DNA of 64,000 nt, taken from positions 238,067 to 302,066 of the forward strand of contig NW_019775092.1 in NCBI RefSeq assembly GCF_001039355.2. The letters are read 5' to 3'. Below are positions 1 to 11,740 of this stretch, piece after piece. The notes beneath the pieces are model-generated. The model searched no databases. It saw nothing but the letters and a program-made list of their open reading frames with translations, and was not told the DNA's origin. Source of the DNA: Lingula anatina. Taxonomy: Eukaryota > Brachiopoda > Lingulata > Lingulida > Lingulidae. A program made the translations under genes and the position numbers. Position 1 is the first letter of the stretch; every line of letters begins with the position of its first letter.

Positions 1-356
1 GGCAGTGGTGGGGGGTGGGGGGGGGGGTACAATTCTTATAAAATTGCTGACCAAGACAGATTTACTTTTTGGAAGTGAAGGGCACAAAGAGGAAAAATTG
101 TTTAATTTGGTCTTTTCTTTTTCATTTTTAAATGAAAACTTAAAAGTTTCAATTTTTATTTGTTTTTTTAGGGAGAAAAAATATTCGAAATAGGAGAACA
201 AGACCTTTAGAACTTCTCAGAACTGTTATCAACTGGTTACCGATAGAAATAAAATGGAATTAACTGATACCTTAAATAGCTAATAAAATTTCATTGATGC
301 AGTAATTAGATATTGGGACAAAGTTTATTAATATAATAGAACCTTATCTTTTGGTC

Positions 357-358
<2 letters not shown>

Positions 359-399
<41 letters not shown>
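359..399. repeat. (CT)n microsatellite
   Basis: About 20 uninterrupted CT units, read directly. Confidence 0.98.
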
Positions 400-402
<3 letters not shown>

Positions 403-845
403 CACAGACATGGGGAGCTACAATCAAATACCACAGATAAAGCTCAGGAAAACTGCGGCAACAGCTGCGAGGGAAATATTTTCTGGCAATCACTGTCATC
501 CTCCAAAGTTTTCAAATGAGAGGCAATCTTGCGAACGCACGTCCAGCGTGCTTCTGTATTTTATACTTGCGTCATCATTTACGTCCAAAATCACTTCTGA
601 TCCTAAGACTGAAATTGCTCTGAAGAATTCCTGATACTTTTTGGCTGTTTTTCGGTGCTTTGCAACGGGTAGGGTTGTCCCTATGTGAAACTGCAGTCTA
701 TTTAACACTACTAGTAACTGTCATTTTGATTGTTTTAACGTTAAAATGTATGTCTTAGTTATTATTTAGTCGATGATAATGGAATACGACGACATAACGT
801 TAAACATAACTTAGTTTGTCTGTGTGTATCCCTTCCTATCTCCCT

Positions 846-862
846 CCCCCCCCCCCCCCCCC

Positions 863-912
<50 letters not shown>
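846..912. repeat. Poly-C followed by (TC)n
   Basis: Seventeen C residues, a single G, then about 24 TC units: a compound polypyrimidine tract. It also generates a spurious Ser/Leu-rich open frame. Confidence 0.97.
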
Positions 913-913
<1 letters not shown>

Positions 914-1380
914 GTAGGCGGTTCACACGTAATCACAAACTTATTATCAGCGACTGTGTGTGTTCTAATACTTCAAATTCACAAATTGCATTTCCAAAAG
1001 ATGATATATGGGCTCCTTGTAGATAAAAGATAACCGACCCTAAATCTCTGTGACAGAGAGTTCGCAGAGAAAAAAAAGTTGCTGGAGCGTTTCTTAAATC
1101 GGAGGTGTTATATTTATGTTGGAGCAGTCAGTGACTGGGGGATTAATGGGAAAGTCGTGTACTTTTGGACTCTGGTCATTTTAGATGTATCACAAAATAC
1201 TGGACAAAAATTAAACAAGGTGAGTTGCTGGGTGTTTACACTGGGGCAAGGTGCTCTGCAGGTCCGAACCAGGAGCGACTTGTTAGAGTTAAAAATGGTT
1301 TATCATGTGTTGATAGGATGATTAGTTGTGAAGTGTGCGCTCTCTCTTGAGAACGTGATCTTTGTTCAGCACCTCCCCCC

Positions 1381-1384
<4 letters not shown>

Positions 1385-1427
<43 letters not shown>
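1385..1427. repeat. (CA)n microsatellite
   Basis: About 21 CA units, read directly. Confidence 0.98.
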
Positions 1428-1429
<2 letters not shown>

Positions 1430-1639
1430 CCAATTCCGGAAAGGACAAAATCAACAGAAATTCGTATACTTGAATCGTGATATAAAAGAGGAAGCCGGGT
1501 ACGTAGATACACGGAAGTGGAGGTGACACCAAACTGATATATTAAAGAAGACGACACACCTGTGCTATAAAGTTCCACATGGTGTCTGTGGCACGCGGAC
1601 CTTACAAGAAAACCGACTTAAGTATTCCTGACAAAGTTT

Positions 1640-1774
1640 GACAAGTTATTTCAATCAAATATTCATCAGGCGTATTTATATCTGAAATTATCGTGCAGTC
1701 CCCGATAGCGTTTAGAACCCGATATGTGCTTTACTGAACCTTTCTTTGTGAATGGGACAAGTTATTTCAATCAA
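1640..1774 (+). repeat. Short interspersed direct repeat
   Basis: The 19-mer GACAAGTTATTTCAATCAA occurs exactly at 1640-1658 and 1756-1774, each followed by a similar CATCAG-containing sequence. Probably remnants of a local duplication of about 116 bp. Confidence 0.6.
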
Positions 1775-2922
1775 GACACCATCAGATAAATTCAAATGGT
1801 CATTTTATCACAAAGTCATCGTTTGAAGTGATAAACCGTTTCATTTACAACGGTCCCCCAAAGCCCAAGCACCAGAATAGAATAGTTCTATCACGTATTC
1901 GACGTCAAAGGAAAGACTAATTTAGGTTAGGAGCACGGTGTAATCCGACTTAATCCCGCTGCCTTATAACAGCATCATACGCCCACGTTAAGTGGTCTAT
2001 CCCAATCTAAGAGACATTATAAATGTGGAATACTTGGACAGGGTGATCGTGAGGCGTTGGTGACGTCGTGACCCAATATTTTTTTATCAAATCCTACGGG
2101 GACGGGACTCCCCTGTTTTTAACGTGAAGGTAAGGTATGAAAAGTGTGTAGAGATTGCGATCTACTTGCTGGTGCTGAATGGTTGATTTGACGTAGGTGA
2201 GATAAGGTTCAGGTGAGATGAGAGTATCCATGTTAATACCCTAGTCTTTTGTCTTTTCCGGATAATCTCACTGGCTAAATCAGAAGTACCCTAGCTGTGC
2301 TTTTAACGCACGCGGTGACAGTAATATATCGGCAGAATATACCACTAAAATCATACTTTTGGTGCACATGCATGATGCCCCTTCCCCCATTTCTCTCACC
2401 CCATCCCCCTCCAACTAAAGGGTAACTCCCACTCCCTTATGCTACCAACTAAATGCGCTTTAAATAATAATATCTATGTGAAGAAACGTCAGTCTGGCAT
2501 CATCATCATCATCGTCACTAATATCCAACATATTGTTGAGCTGCTCGTAGACTTCCTGCCATTGACGTTAACGTTCTGTTCCTCAGCTGCAGTGTTTGCA
2601 AATCGTTACAACATCTCTGTGTTGTTGTGAATTATTCACTCTCTGTCGGATCTGTCGCAGCTTTTAGGCTCTGCCACCATTGAGGCTATGTTTTGCGTTT
2701 TATTACAGTTATTTTATAATTATTTTCTCAAAATAATATGGCTTTATAAGACTTATTAGAAGGGTGTAGTAAGAGGAAAATAATGGATAACACAATGAAC
2801 TTCGGACAGACTGAAGTCATTGGTCACATCGTCAAAAATTAGTGTGAAATTAATGCCATTTAATTTCTTTTGTTTATTTATTTATTTATTTATTCATCTA
2901 TTTATTTATCTATTTTTTTTTT

Positions 2923-2938
2923 GGGGGGGGGGGGGGGG
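2923..2938. repeat. G16 homopolymer after TTTA-rich tract
   Basis: A run of 16 G follows TTTA repeats and a T run (about 2874-2922). Confidence 0.95.
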
Positions 2939-3405
2939 TGCGTGGAATATTTTAGACCTTCCAAGCCAGACAGTCTTACAGCTTGTCTTGACGCCTAACA
3001 ATTGTGGAAGCGTTGTTAAGCCACTTGACTATTGTAATCAGCTCTAAGAAGAGGGTTCCTTAAGATTCTTCAGCTATAATTCCCCTGTAACAGAAGTCAA
3101 TAAAGACATAAATGCCCCCTCATAAACGCCGTTTAGCGCATACTTTGACTAATAAGTGTGGCTATTACGGGATAAAAAAATGGAGGTATGGCTATGAAGA
3201 AGCACGTATATTGGCGATGAAGACATTCTTTCAGATGGATAAATTTGCCCAAGCGTTAAAATTGTCATCTGAGGTCTAAAATTAAATATATTGTTTCTAC
3301 TCAAAAGTAATCATCTGATTCAGATATATGTGCCTACGCTGGGTGATATAGTCCTGTTATTTCTCAATGGCTGGTGTACAAACTTGGTTCTTCACCACCA
3401 CCCCC

Positions 3406-3466
3406 TACACACACACACACACACACACATGCATGCGTGTGTGCGCGCGCACACACACACACACAC
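3406..3466. repeat. Compound CA/TG/CG alternating tract
   Basis: Sixty-one consecutive bases alternate strictly pyrimidine-purine: CA repeats, then TGCATGCGTGTG, CGCGCGC, and CA repeats again. Such tracts readily adopt left-handed Z-DNA. Confidence 0.95.
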
Positions 3467-3541
3467 TCAACTCACGCACACGCTGGATGATGCTGCCCCT
3501 GTTATTTGTCTGGGACTGGCGTCCAAACTCGGTTATTAACC

Positions 3542-3546
<5 letters not shown>

Positions 3547-3624
<78 letters not shown>
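3547..3624. repeat. (CT)n-(CA)n compound microsatellite
   Basis: About 17 CT units run directly into about 22 CA units. Confidence 0.97.
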
Positions 3625-3630
<6 letters not shown>

Positions 3631-3787
3631 TCACATGCACACACAGACACGCGCTAATCTACTTAGAGAGAGATCTTAAATGATCAAAGTAGAAAGGTTC
3701 CTTTTGCAGATAGAAAGAGGAGCGCGTGTGTGTGTGTGCGTGTGTGTGTTCAGGGTGTGTGTGGGGTGCAGAGTGTGGGTTGGTGGT

Positions 3788-3805
3788 GGGGGGGGGGGGG
3801 GGGGG
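3788..3805. repeat. G18 homopolymer
   Basis: Eighteen consecutive G, preceded by TGG repeats and a GT-rich stretch. Confidence 0.95.
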
Positions 3806-5133
3806 TGACTGGCAGTGGCCAGGAGATGGGGTGCAAGCGAGGACCAGGAACAGCGGGGGTTGGGGAGCGTATTAACCGTATTTTATCAATCACACACACG
3901 ATGGATCAGAGTCAAATACCTTACCCCATTGTCCGATCGGTTTGGAAGCGCGCCAATAACTTGTTTTTGTTTTCTTTTTTTCCGAAGGATAATGTGATCT
4001 TGATAAGTCGTCCGAAAGAATGCCAAGGTATCTTTGTTTTCTGTTTTGCATTTTTTGTTTGCGTTTTATTTTGCGTGAAACACAATATGCCTTTAATAAG
4101 AAGAATAAACTGTCCGAAAGAATGTCATGTTCACATTCAGATTTTTTTCTTCTCTTAGGTCAAGTCCAAACAGCCTTCGGGACGCTGCACTCTTTAACAC
4201 GAGAAGAGCACCGGAAAAAAACACCAGAGATGATTCACATGAACATTGTTGAAATCAAAAATAATTAGGATTATAAATTTTGACAAATCTGCGCCCGAGA
4301 GTTACAACTTGAGAGGAGAAAATCCTATTTACAGGACAATTGGAAAATTTATCGCTGAAAATCAAGAAGGTTATAGAAAATCAGAGGATTTAAGGGCCGA
4401 GCGATTTATCAGATCTCTCATGTTCTAAGAACCGTTATGTTGAGGCGCCCCAAAGACCTACTGAACTCCAGAACGAAGGTAAGCAAATCATGGTTCCTCT
4501 GACTAAATGGGGCTTAGATCTCCACAGCTGAAACTTTTTAGCAAGGTAGCTCCGGGTCGCGTTGCCACCGCTTGCCTGACTCGAGTTTCAGGTTTTTCTT
4601 TTGGTTTGCCTTGGTTGATAAGTAAAATAAAATTGGAGTTATTCTTCATGAATCTAAGTTAAGTGACTTGAAGATCTAGCGGCTGATAAGAGAGAGAAGA
4701 CAAACTTCGCCGGGAGAGACGCGCTTGGCGAGGCGCGCTGCAACGTGTGTGTTCTTTTCTGCCTTATACAGCGCGCGGAAGCGAAATATTAGGGAATAAT
4801 TAAAATGTCGTAATCATCGCTTGAGAGTGAAGTAACATGTTGACGAAATGAGAGTGAAGTAATATGCTGACTATTTTGTTTTATTTTGATCAAGGGTATT
4901 ATTTGCAGAAAAAACTGAGGCTGAATAAACAGTGCGATAAAGTAGCTTTTTTCTCGTACAGTATAATATTTGATTAATTTAGTCTCAAAGAACGAATCTC
5001 GCGTTATTTTTATTATCTAAAAGAAATCACACTATCCCACTGTTTAATTTTGTTATGTCATCTGTATTAACCATAAAGCAAAGTGAATACCATGGGGGTG
5101 TTTTTGAGAAAAGGAAACGTTTTCTTTTTCTTT

Positions 5134-5136
<3 letters not shown>

Positions 5137-5167
<31 letters not shown>

Positions 5168-5170
5168 TGT

Positions 5171-5201
<31 letters not shown>

Positions 5202-5214
5202 AGGGGGGGGGGGG
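5137..5214. repeat. (GA)n-(GT)n-G12 compound repeat
   Basis: GA repeats (5137-5164), then GT repeats (about 5167-5201), then 12 G. Confidence 0.96.
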
Positions 5215-6903
5215 CAGGAGATTCTTACCATGAAGAGTTACAGCTTCAGTATGTAGAAATTAGCTCTAACAATGATCAAGGCGGTCCGGCGATGATCCTT
5301 ACTATCTCTAATTGGTAAACATCCCTTGTCAGGGACAGAAATAACCAGCAGGATTGCGATAGTTGGGTAAAGAAAACAGACAAATTGACAGACATCACGT
5401 TGAAGTTTTAACTCCTGGTAGCAGCGTGCACTGCCCCAGGTCATCGCGTCCTCTGAAACGCAAACATGGAGTCACCGTGAGGTCAAGGTTGGCTGAGGAC
5501 ACTAGCTGAGTTCACTCAGTGCAATGTCACCGGCCGGTCAAGGTCATCTCGGCCACAGACGGTGCCAGTTTCACATACATATTTTTTGAGAACAGATAAG
5601 ACCACAATTTTCGGGCCTACAGTTTTAATTCTAAGACCAATTATAAATGGTTATTTTCAGAAACTGGGTTCTGTTGTGCTCCGGCATCAAATTCTCTTCG
5701 ACCAAAACTTAGCCGAGAAGTGCGAATATATTATGTGTGTGGATGTATCTTTGTGTTGATAGATAAAAACGCCCAAGCCTGCTCCTGCCACGAATTTATC
5801 ATAATAATAATAATACTAATTTTGAAAAATGATCACCTGATTGTCAAAAAATATGTAGCCTTCCCTTTTGCTTTGTGGTCATAAATCATAAACTTAGTAG
5901 TGGCGGTATAACCAGTAGCAGACCAGCGCTCTCAAGTTATCCTAAGCCTGCCCTTGAATAATTCATCTCTTCTCAGCGATTATTTTACTTCTCCTCATTT
6001 ATATAGCTCAGTTATATGGGTCTTTGTTCTAATCTCTATTTATTTATTTATTCTTTAAAAATGTTAAATATAGTTTTTCTGTTTTTATATTACCACGTCA
6101 TAGAGATTTAAAGATGATATCTTTACGTCCTCTTAAGTGTATCTAACTGGCAGGGATGGTATTCTTGTAATGGGAGTCCGGGCTCCCATATGATTAGTAC
6201 AATTATTAGGGTTAGTTTGAAATCGGGGTTAGTTCATGGGACGAATGTCACCTGTACAAAGTAATGGGGTCGGACTACGGTTCCTAGCGGACAAGAATTT
6301 CTGTCACACCGGCGCATGTCATTGCATTCGTGACCAAAATTAAAACTACCCAACCAATCTCTGCTTGACTATAAATAGCATCCAAGATAACTGCTGCTTT
6401 AAATATATACATAATTATCTTGTTTCTTAGATCAAATCACAGCAGTATTTTCACTGTGACATTGACAAGAACGCTACATCCTGTCCTGTTATCTTAGATA
6501 CCTTGGAGTGGCCCCCGTTTTATCTAACTGCAATTCTTCCAGGTATATAAATTAATAATTTTAGTTACGGACTCGATTCCCCATCTTCACGGTCAAATTA
6601 ATTTCGTTTTAAATTAACTATAATCAAAAAATGCAATCAAACCATATTATTAAGGTCAGTGGAAGTTTTCGATTCGTTGGAGAAGCGGACACACGGTACT
6701 CCTCTAGACTTAAACCAAACCAGTCAGGTGTGCGTGACATCATCACACGTCGTTTAACTTAAGACGGCAGGCTTCAGGAAGGCGTCTACCGTTGTAAACT
6801 TCTGAGAAAAGACCCAACCAAACCCAAAGAATGTCACATAATTTATCATAAACGCAAAGAATCATCAGTATAAATATTGATTGGACTGTCATAAATTTGA
6901 GAT

Positions 6904-6917
6904 GGGGGGGGGGGGGG
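6904..6917. repeat. G14 homopolymer
   Basis: Fourteen G shortly before the duplicated block that begins at 6944. Confidence 0.95.
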
Positions 6918-6943
6918 TGTTGTCTTATTATGAGAGACCACCA

Positions 6944-7162
6944 GACCGCATATTTCTTCACCAGAACACCAGTCACCGGGGAATCGTGGTAGGCATTAGA
7001 AAGAGCAACAAGGCGTCACTTGTGTCAACTGCTACCTCGCGGAATACCAATCAACGGTAGTGGTTTTGACGACCGCAGAACGAAGAACACACACAAAACA
7101 AACACCATCGGAATGAATATTGCATCTTTTGTTTATCGTAGTAACGAGTAACGGATGGGGTG
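6944..7162. repeat. Duplicated block I, partial copy 1
   Basis: These 219 bp repeat almost unchanged at 7164 onward and at 8446 onward. One visible difference is catatTtcttc here against catatAtcttc in copy 2. The copy stops exactly at the single N at 7163. Confidence 0.93.
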
Positions 7163-7163
7163 N

Positions 7164-8444
7164 GGCCGCATATATCTTCACCAGAACACCAGTCACCGGG
7201 GAATCGTGGTAGGCATTAGAAAGAGCAACAAGGCGTCACTTGTGTCAACTGCTACCTCGCGGAATACCAATCAACGGTAGTGGTTTTGACGACCGCAGAA
7301 CGAAGAACACACACAAAACAAACACCATCGGAATGAATATTGCATCTTTTGTTTATCGTAGTAACGAGTAACGGATGGGGTGCTGCGTATCTCCCCGCCT
7401 ATCTTGTTATAATAATAGTTCATTATTTGCACTGGTTGCCCCTGCAAACCCTATCTCTTATGTACAGAATACTACCTATATATGCCTATGCATATGTACA
7501 GGTGTTTAGATATAGATGTATATTCATAATAAAAAATAATTCTGCTGTAGTTACCCTTTAAGATGGACTGATATCAACAGTTTTCGTTCAAGTGATATGA
7601 CATATAACTTGCTCTAGCATATACAAATGGTTCTTATATACAAAGAATATTGCAGCCGCGGGGAGTTTCGTCGCATATTTTTCCCCCGGCAAAAAAAAAA
7701 AAAAAAAATGAACAAAATAATAATTATAATAAAATGAATGATTGCAATACAATATGGAAGAGAGGGTTATACAAAAAATATTTTTTATGACATTTGTTGA
7801 ATAAATATCAGTATCGTATACCATTGTGTTACTTCTCAGTTGACAGAATATTAACTCTGACATATGAAAACAAACACCTCCCTCTCTCTCTCTACATTAA
7901 TATATTGAACACATGTTGGTGTTCTATACTACACTCTGTATATATTGAATCTCAATCTAATTTAACTTTAACAACATAGCTCTTTGCTACGGGCTCTTCT
8001 TTATTATGTGCTGCATGTCTATATTGCAACTTAAATATATTCCTTACATCTTTGTCTTTGATAAACCAGTTTTAGTTTATAGTCAAACAAAAACTGACTT
8101 TTTTGCATCTATTTTTTTTTTTTTTTAATTTGAACTTTCCCTGGGCCATTTAGACTTCAGTTATCTTAGACCGCACTCCCATAAAGACACCACTGGTGTA
8201 CGCGGTCAGATCCAACTCTGTGGGAAGTAACTGAATGACATGTCTCCTTTTGTTTCTAACATCCTGGTATAATCACCAGCTTTTCTTTATTCTACCCAAT
8301 GCCAGGAGGCGGCATGTTTATCTGTAGAGCTGATTGCACTTAGCTACAATCCCTTAAGAGTTGAGTCGATCTACATAAATCCATGGTGTTTATAGGAATG
8401 CACCCTTAGGCTTCGTTCACATGCAATGTCTATTTTCTAAATTC
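7164..8444. repeat. Duplicated block I, copy 2
   Basis: About 1.28 kb lying between single Ns at 7163 and 8445. It matches 8446-9647 with scattered substitutions and indels. Examples are an A18 tract near 7690 absent from copy 3, a poly-T expansion near 8111, and an extra GAATGACAT-type segment near 8231. The last about 35 bp before 8445 do not match copy 3. Confidence 0.93.
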
Positions 8445-8445
8445 N

Positions 8446-9647
8446 GACCGCATATTTCTTCACCAGAACACCAGTCACCGGGGAATCGTGGTAGGCATTA
8501 GAAAGAGCAACAAGGCGTCACTTGTGTCAACTGCTACCTCGCGGAATACCAATCAACGGTAGTGGTTTTGACGACCGCGGAACGAAGAACACACACAAAA
8601 CAAACACCATCGGAATGAATATTGCATCTTTTGTTTATCGTAGTAACGAGTAACGGATGGGGTGCTGCGTATCTCCCCGCCTATCTTGTTATAATAATAG
8701 TTCATTATTTGCACTGGTTGCCCCTGCAAACCCTATCTCTTATGTACAGAATACTACCTATATATGCCTATGCATATGTACAGGTGTATAGATATAGATG
8801 TATATTCATAATAAAAAATAATTCTGCTGTAGTTACCCTTTAAGATGGACTGATATCAACAGTTTTTGTTCAAGTGATATGACATATAACTTGCTCTAGC
8901 ATATACAAATGGTTCTTATATACAAAGCATATTGCAGCCGCGGGGAGTTTCGTCGCATATTTTTCCCCTGGCAAAAAATGAACAAAATAATAATTATAAT
9001 AAAATGAATGATTGCAATACAATATGGAAGAGAGGGTTATACAAAAAATATTTTTTATGACATTTGTTGAATAAATATCAGTATCGTATACCATTGTGTT
9101 ACAGCTCAGTTGACAGAATATTAACTCTGACATATGAAAACAAACACCTCCCTCTCTCTCTCTACATTAATATATTGAACACATGTTGGTGTTCTATACT
9201 ACACTTTGTATATATTGAATCTCAATCTAATTTAACTTTAACAACATAGCTCTTTGCTACGGGCTCTTCTTTATAATGTGCTGCTTGTCTATATTGCAAC
9301 TTAAATATATTCCTTACATCTTTGTCTTTGATAAACCAGTTTTAGTTTATAGTCCAACAAAAACTGACTTTTTTGCAGTTTCTTTCCCTGGGCCATTTAG
9401 ACTTCAGTTATCTTAGACCGCACTCCCATAAAGACACCACTGGTGTACGAGGACAGATCAAACTCTGTGGGTAGTAACTGTCTCCTTTTGTTTCTAACAT
9501 CCTGGTATAATCACCAGCTTTTCTTTATTCTACCCAATGCCAGGAGGCGGCATGTTAATCTGTACAGCTGACTGCACTCAGCTAGAATCCCTGAAGATTT
9601 TGGTCGATCTACATAGATCCATGGTGTTTATAGGAATGCACCCTTAG
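8446..9647. repeat. Duplicated block I, copy 3
   Basis: Second near-full-length copy, starting immediately after the N at 8445. Similarity to copy 2 ends after CACCCTTAG at 9647, where unique sequence resumes. Confidence 0.93.
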
Positions 9648-10426
9648 TGTCAAATCTACAATTATTGACATCAAGATATCACTCTACTTGCTAAATAAAG
9701 TTCTATTTTAGCAGTAGACAGACTAATAAAGCTAATCATATTTAGTACCAAACTAAAAGGGTACTCTACATTTCAAAACCTTATCAATATTGGATAAGAA
9801 GCAGCCTCATAAATTTTAGACTACTAAGTACAAGTAGACAGAAACATAGGCTGGGTTTGCTTTGCAGTCTTTTTTCCTAGTCATGCAGCCTGATAAGGGG
9901 TTACAAATAACCACATTTAAAATGTGAACTACTTTTTGTTTGAAGGAAAGTCAGTTTTCAGTATAATATGATAATCAACTGCATTATAATCAAGTAAAAT
10001 AATAATTATAATAATAATAAATCATGAGATGAAGATCTCCCCATTTCTGTTCTTAACAAGTAATTTTCATCCAATATATACCACAATAGGACAAACAGTA
10101 GTATAAACCTAAACAGAAGCCGGCTACATATTAACTCCACTGATGTCTGACCCCATTTTCATCCCCAAGCCCTGTCCCATTGTCCACTCTTAACGTCCTC
10201 AAAGTGACCACTGAACTGAGAGGGCAATTGACCGCAGGGGTGTCCAGGCGGCCCATTACCCTGGCTTGGGGGGCTTTGTTAACAGGTGCTCCCAGACTTC
10301 CAGACTCAGCAACGGTCGGGGCAGTTTTTACCTGGACAGGAGCACTATTAATTAACATGTCTTGGACAGAGGGAGAGACCCCGGGGGGTCTGGACTGGGC
10401 ATAAAGCCCCCCTGTCAGGTGTATAA

Positions 10427-11632
10427 TCACTTTTTATGCCACAGCCCCAAATTCAGAGTACTCAGCCGAGGCAGTTGCATGATTTTCTCCAGTCCAATGG
10501 TTGTGATCTTAGTGCAACCGTATAGGTCAATAGAATTCAGTGCTTTCAGATGGTCTGCTATCAAAGCTAGACCTTTGTCTGTGATCCTGGAACACTGACC
10601 GATGTTCAGCATCTTAAGGTCATGGTGGGTGGCCACTAGTCTGTTTAGGCCATCATCACTGATATTACAGGCATTAAGGCTGAGGCTTTGGAGATGGAAC
10701 AGCCCTTGTGCTATGTGCGTTAACGCCTGATCTCCTATCCTATCACAGAAGCTGACATCTAGGCCTGTGATCCGTGAGCCTCCCTCTGCCAGGTAGCCTA
10801 TGCCTATATCACTGACATTGTCACAGCTGCGGAGGTTGACATCGCGGAGACTGTTCATTTTGGCCAGAAATCTCAGTCCTGCATCCGTAACACTGGCACA
10901 GAAACTTAAATTGATGCTCTTCAGGTACATCTGCCCCACACTCACATGTTTCAGGGCCTGGTCTGTGAGTTTCTGACAATCCTGTAGTCCAAGGAATTCA
11001 AGTTCTAAGTTCCCGTTGGCGGTGTGTGGGTTCAACCCTGACAAGTGACTAATCCCCTCGTCGCTGATATGACGACAACTTCTTAAATTTAGACTTTTTA
11101 ACCTCCTCAGGCACATGGCGATATATAATAGTCCTGTGTTCGTAACGTTCGTGCATCCCCCAAGTTCTAAGGTCTCTAAATTTTTCAGAAATTGTGCTAT
11201 CCGCCGGAGACTGCTGTCTGTGACCTGTTTACATAGACTTAGATTTAACTCGGTCAGCGTGAAGATGTCTTGATTAAAAGCATGGGCAAGGCCGATATCC
11301 GTCACAATGTAACATCCACTCAAGTTCAAACTCTCGATGTTAGGCACACCGAGGATGACGTCCTTCAGACTGCGTCTCAGACTTAGCACCTGGATGCGGC
11401 GGATCCCTCGCTGAACGAGGCTGGGGAACAAAGACGGGTTGGCCCGTCGAAGGTGGAGCTTCGCCTCAACGTTTTTCCACACAGATCTGTGGTACGCAGC
11501 GTCTCTCCACGCCACACACACCTGCGCCGACCTCCCCTTGTCTTTCACGTCCAGGTAGCTGAAGATCAAGGCCAGAATCTCGGGGAAAAGGTTTGAAATA
11601 TGAATCCCCTTCCCCGTGCAAGTGGTCTCCAT
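10427..11632 (-). CDS. FBXL14: F-box and leucine-rich repeat protein 14 (FBXL14 / Ppa ortholog)
   Basis: A 401-aa intronless frame. The N-terminus (HISNLFPEILALIFSYLDV then AAQVC-like SAQVCVAWRDAAYH) is an F-box at about residues 10-50, which docks on Skp1 of an SCF ubiquitin ligase. From about residue 95 to the end run tandem cysteine-type leucine-rich repeats (LNLSGCYIVTDIGL, LELGGCTNVTNTGL, LNLRSCRHISDEGI, LDVSFCDRIGDQAL) that form the substrate-binding solenoid. Conservation with vertebrate FBXL14 and Drosophila Ppa extends to LNLGLW, three codons before the stop. In those animals the protein targets Snail/Slug-family and Pax-type regulators; the same role here is inferred. I start at ATG 11632 because an upstream in-frame extension opens only with GTG, the context (A at -3, G at +4) is good, and MET...HIS aligns with the known N-terminus. 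Confidence 0.96.
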   Translation of the reverse strand: METTCTGKGIHISNLFPEILALIFSYLDVKDKGRSAQVCVAWRDAAYHRSVWKNVEAKLHLRRANPSLFPSLVQRGIRRIQVLSLRRSLKDVILGVPNIESLNLSGCYIVTDIGLAHAFNQDIFTLTELNLSLCKQVTDSSLRRIAQFLKNLETLELGGCTNVTNTGLLYIAMCLRRLKSLNLRSCRHISDEGISHLSGLNPHTANGNLELEFLGLQDCQKLTDQALKHVSVGQMYLKSINLSFCASVTDAGLRFLAKMNSLRDVNLRSCDNVSDIGIGYLAEGGSRITGLDVSFCDRIGDQALTHIAQGLFHLQSLSLNACNISDDGLNRLVATHHDLKMLNIGQCSRITDKGLALIADHLKALNSIDLYGCTKITTIGLEKIMQLPRLSTLNLGLWHKK

Positions 11633-11740
11633 ATTGAAAATGCTTCTGTTGGGTGTGATCACGTGACTGGGCGGAAGCTGGGAGGTCGAGAACGAGGCTG
11701 TGTGTGGGAGGGAGGCGGGAACACATTGCTACCGCGGAGA
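11633..11740 (-). promoter_or_regulatory. Candidate FBXL14 proximal promoter/5' UTR
   Basis: Just upstream of the FBXL14 start lies a palindromic E-box TCACGTGA (11659-11666), directly followed by GGGCGG and GCGGAAG (GC-box and ETS-like). A G-rich, CpG-containing stretch continues to about 11740. This resembles a TATA-less housekeeping promoter. Motifs are read directly; function is inferred. Confidence 0.45.

Larger units (their letters stand above)
1..10426. other. Intergenic region downstream of FBXL14, no gene seen
   Basis: I see no supported coding sequence. Short open frames here are small, lack recognisable domains and often translate microsatellites (poly-Leu/Ser, Thr/His, Val/Cys). 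The stretch is AT-rich and holds CT, CA, GA/GT and G-run simple repeats, a long alternating purine-pyrimidine tract, and the single-N duplication block at 6944-9647. The FBXL14 3' UTR probably occupies part of the last few hundred bases, since that gene reads leftward. Confidence 0.7.

Noticed and set aside
4733-4776. GCGCGCTG/CAGCGCGC hairpin
   Set aside because: Short 8-bp stem with a 28-nt loop and no supporting context.
7340-8843. Twice-repeated 73-codon frame with a HYLHWLPLQ motif resembling a reverse-transcriptase tail
   Set aside because: Only a few residues match, no flanking retroelement sequence exists, and the repetition is explained by the assembly duplication.
11633-11662. Ten-residue N-terminal extension of FBXL14
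   Set aside because: The extended frame begins with GTG, not ATG; the ATG at 11632 has good context and matches the known N-terminus.
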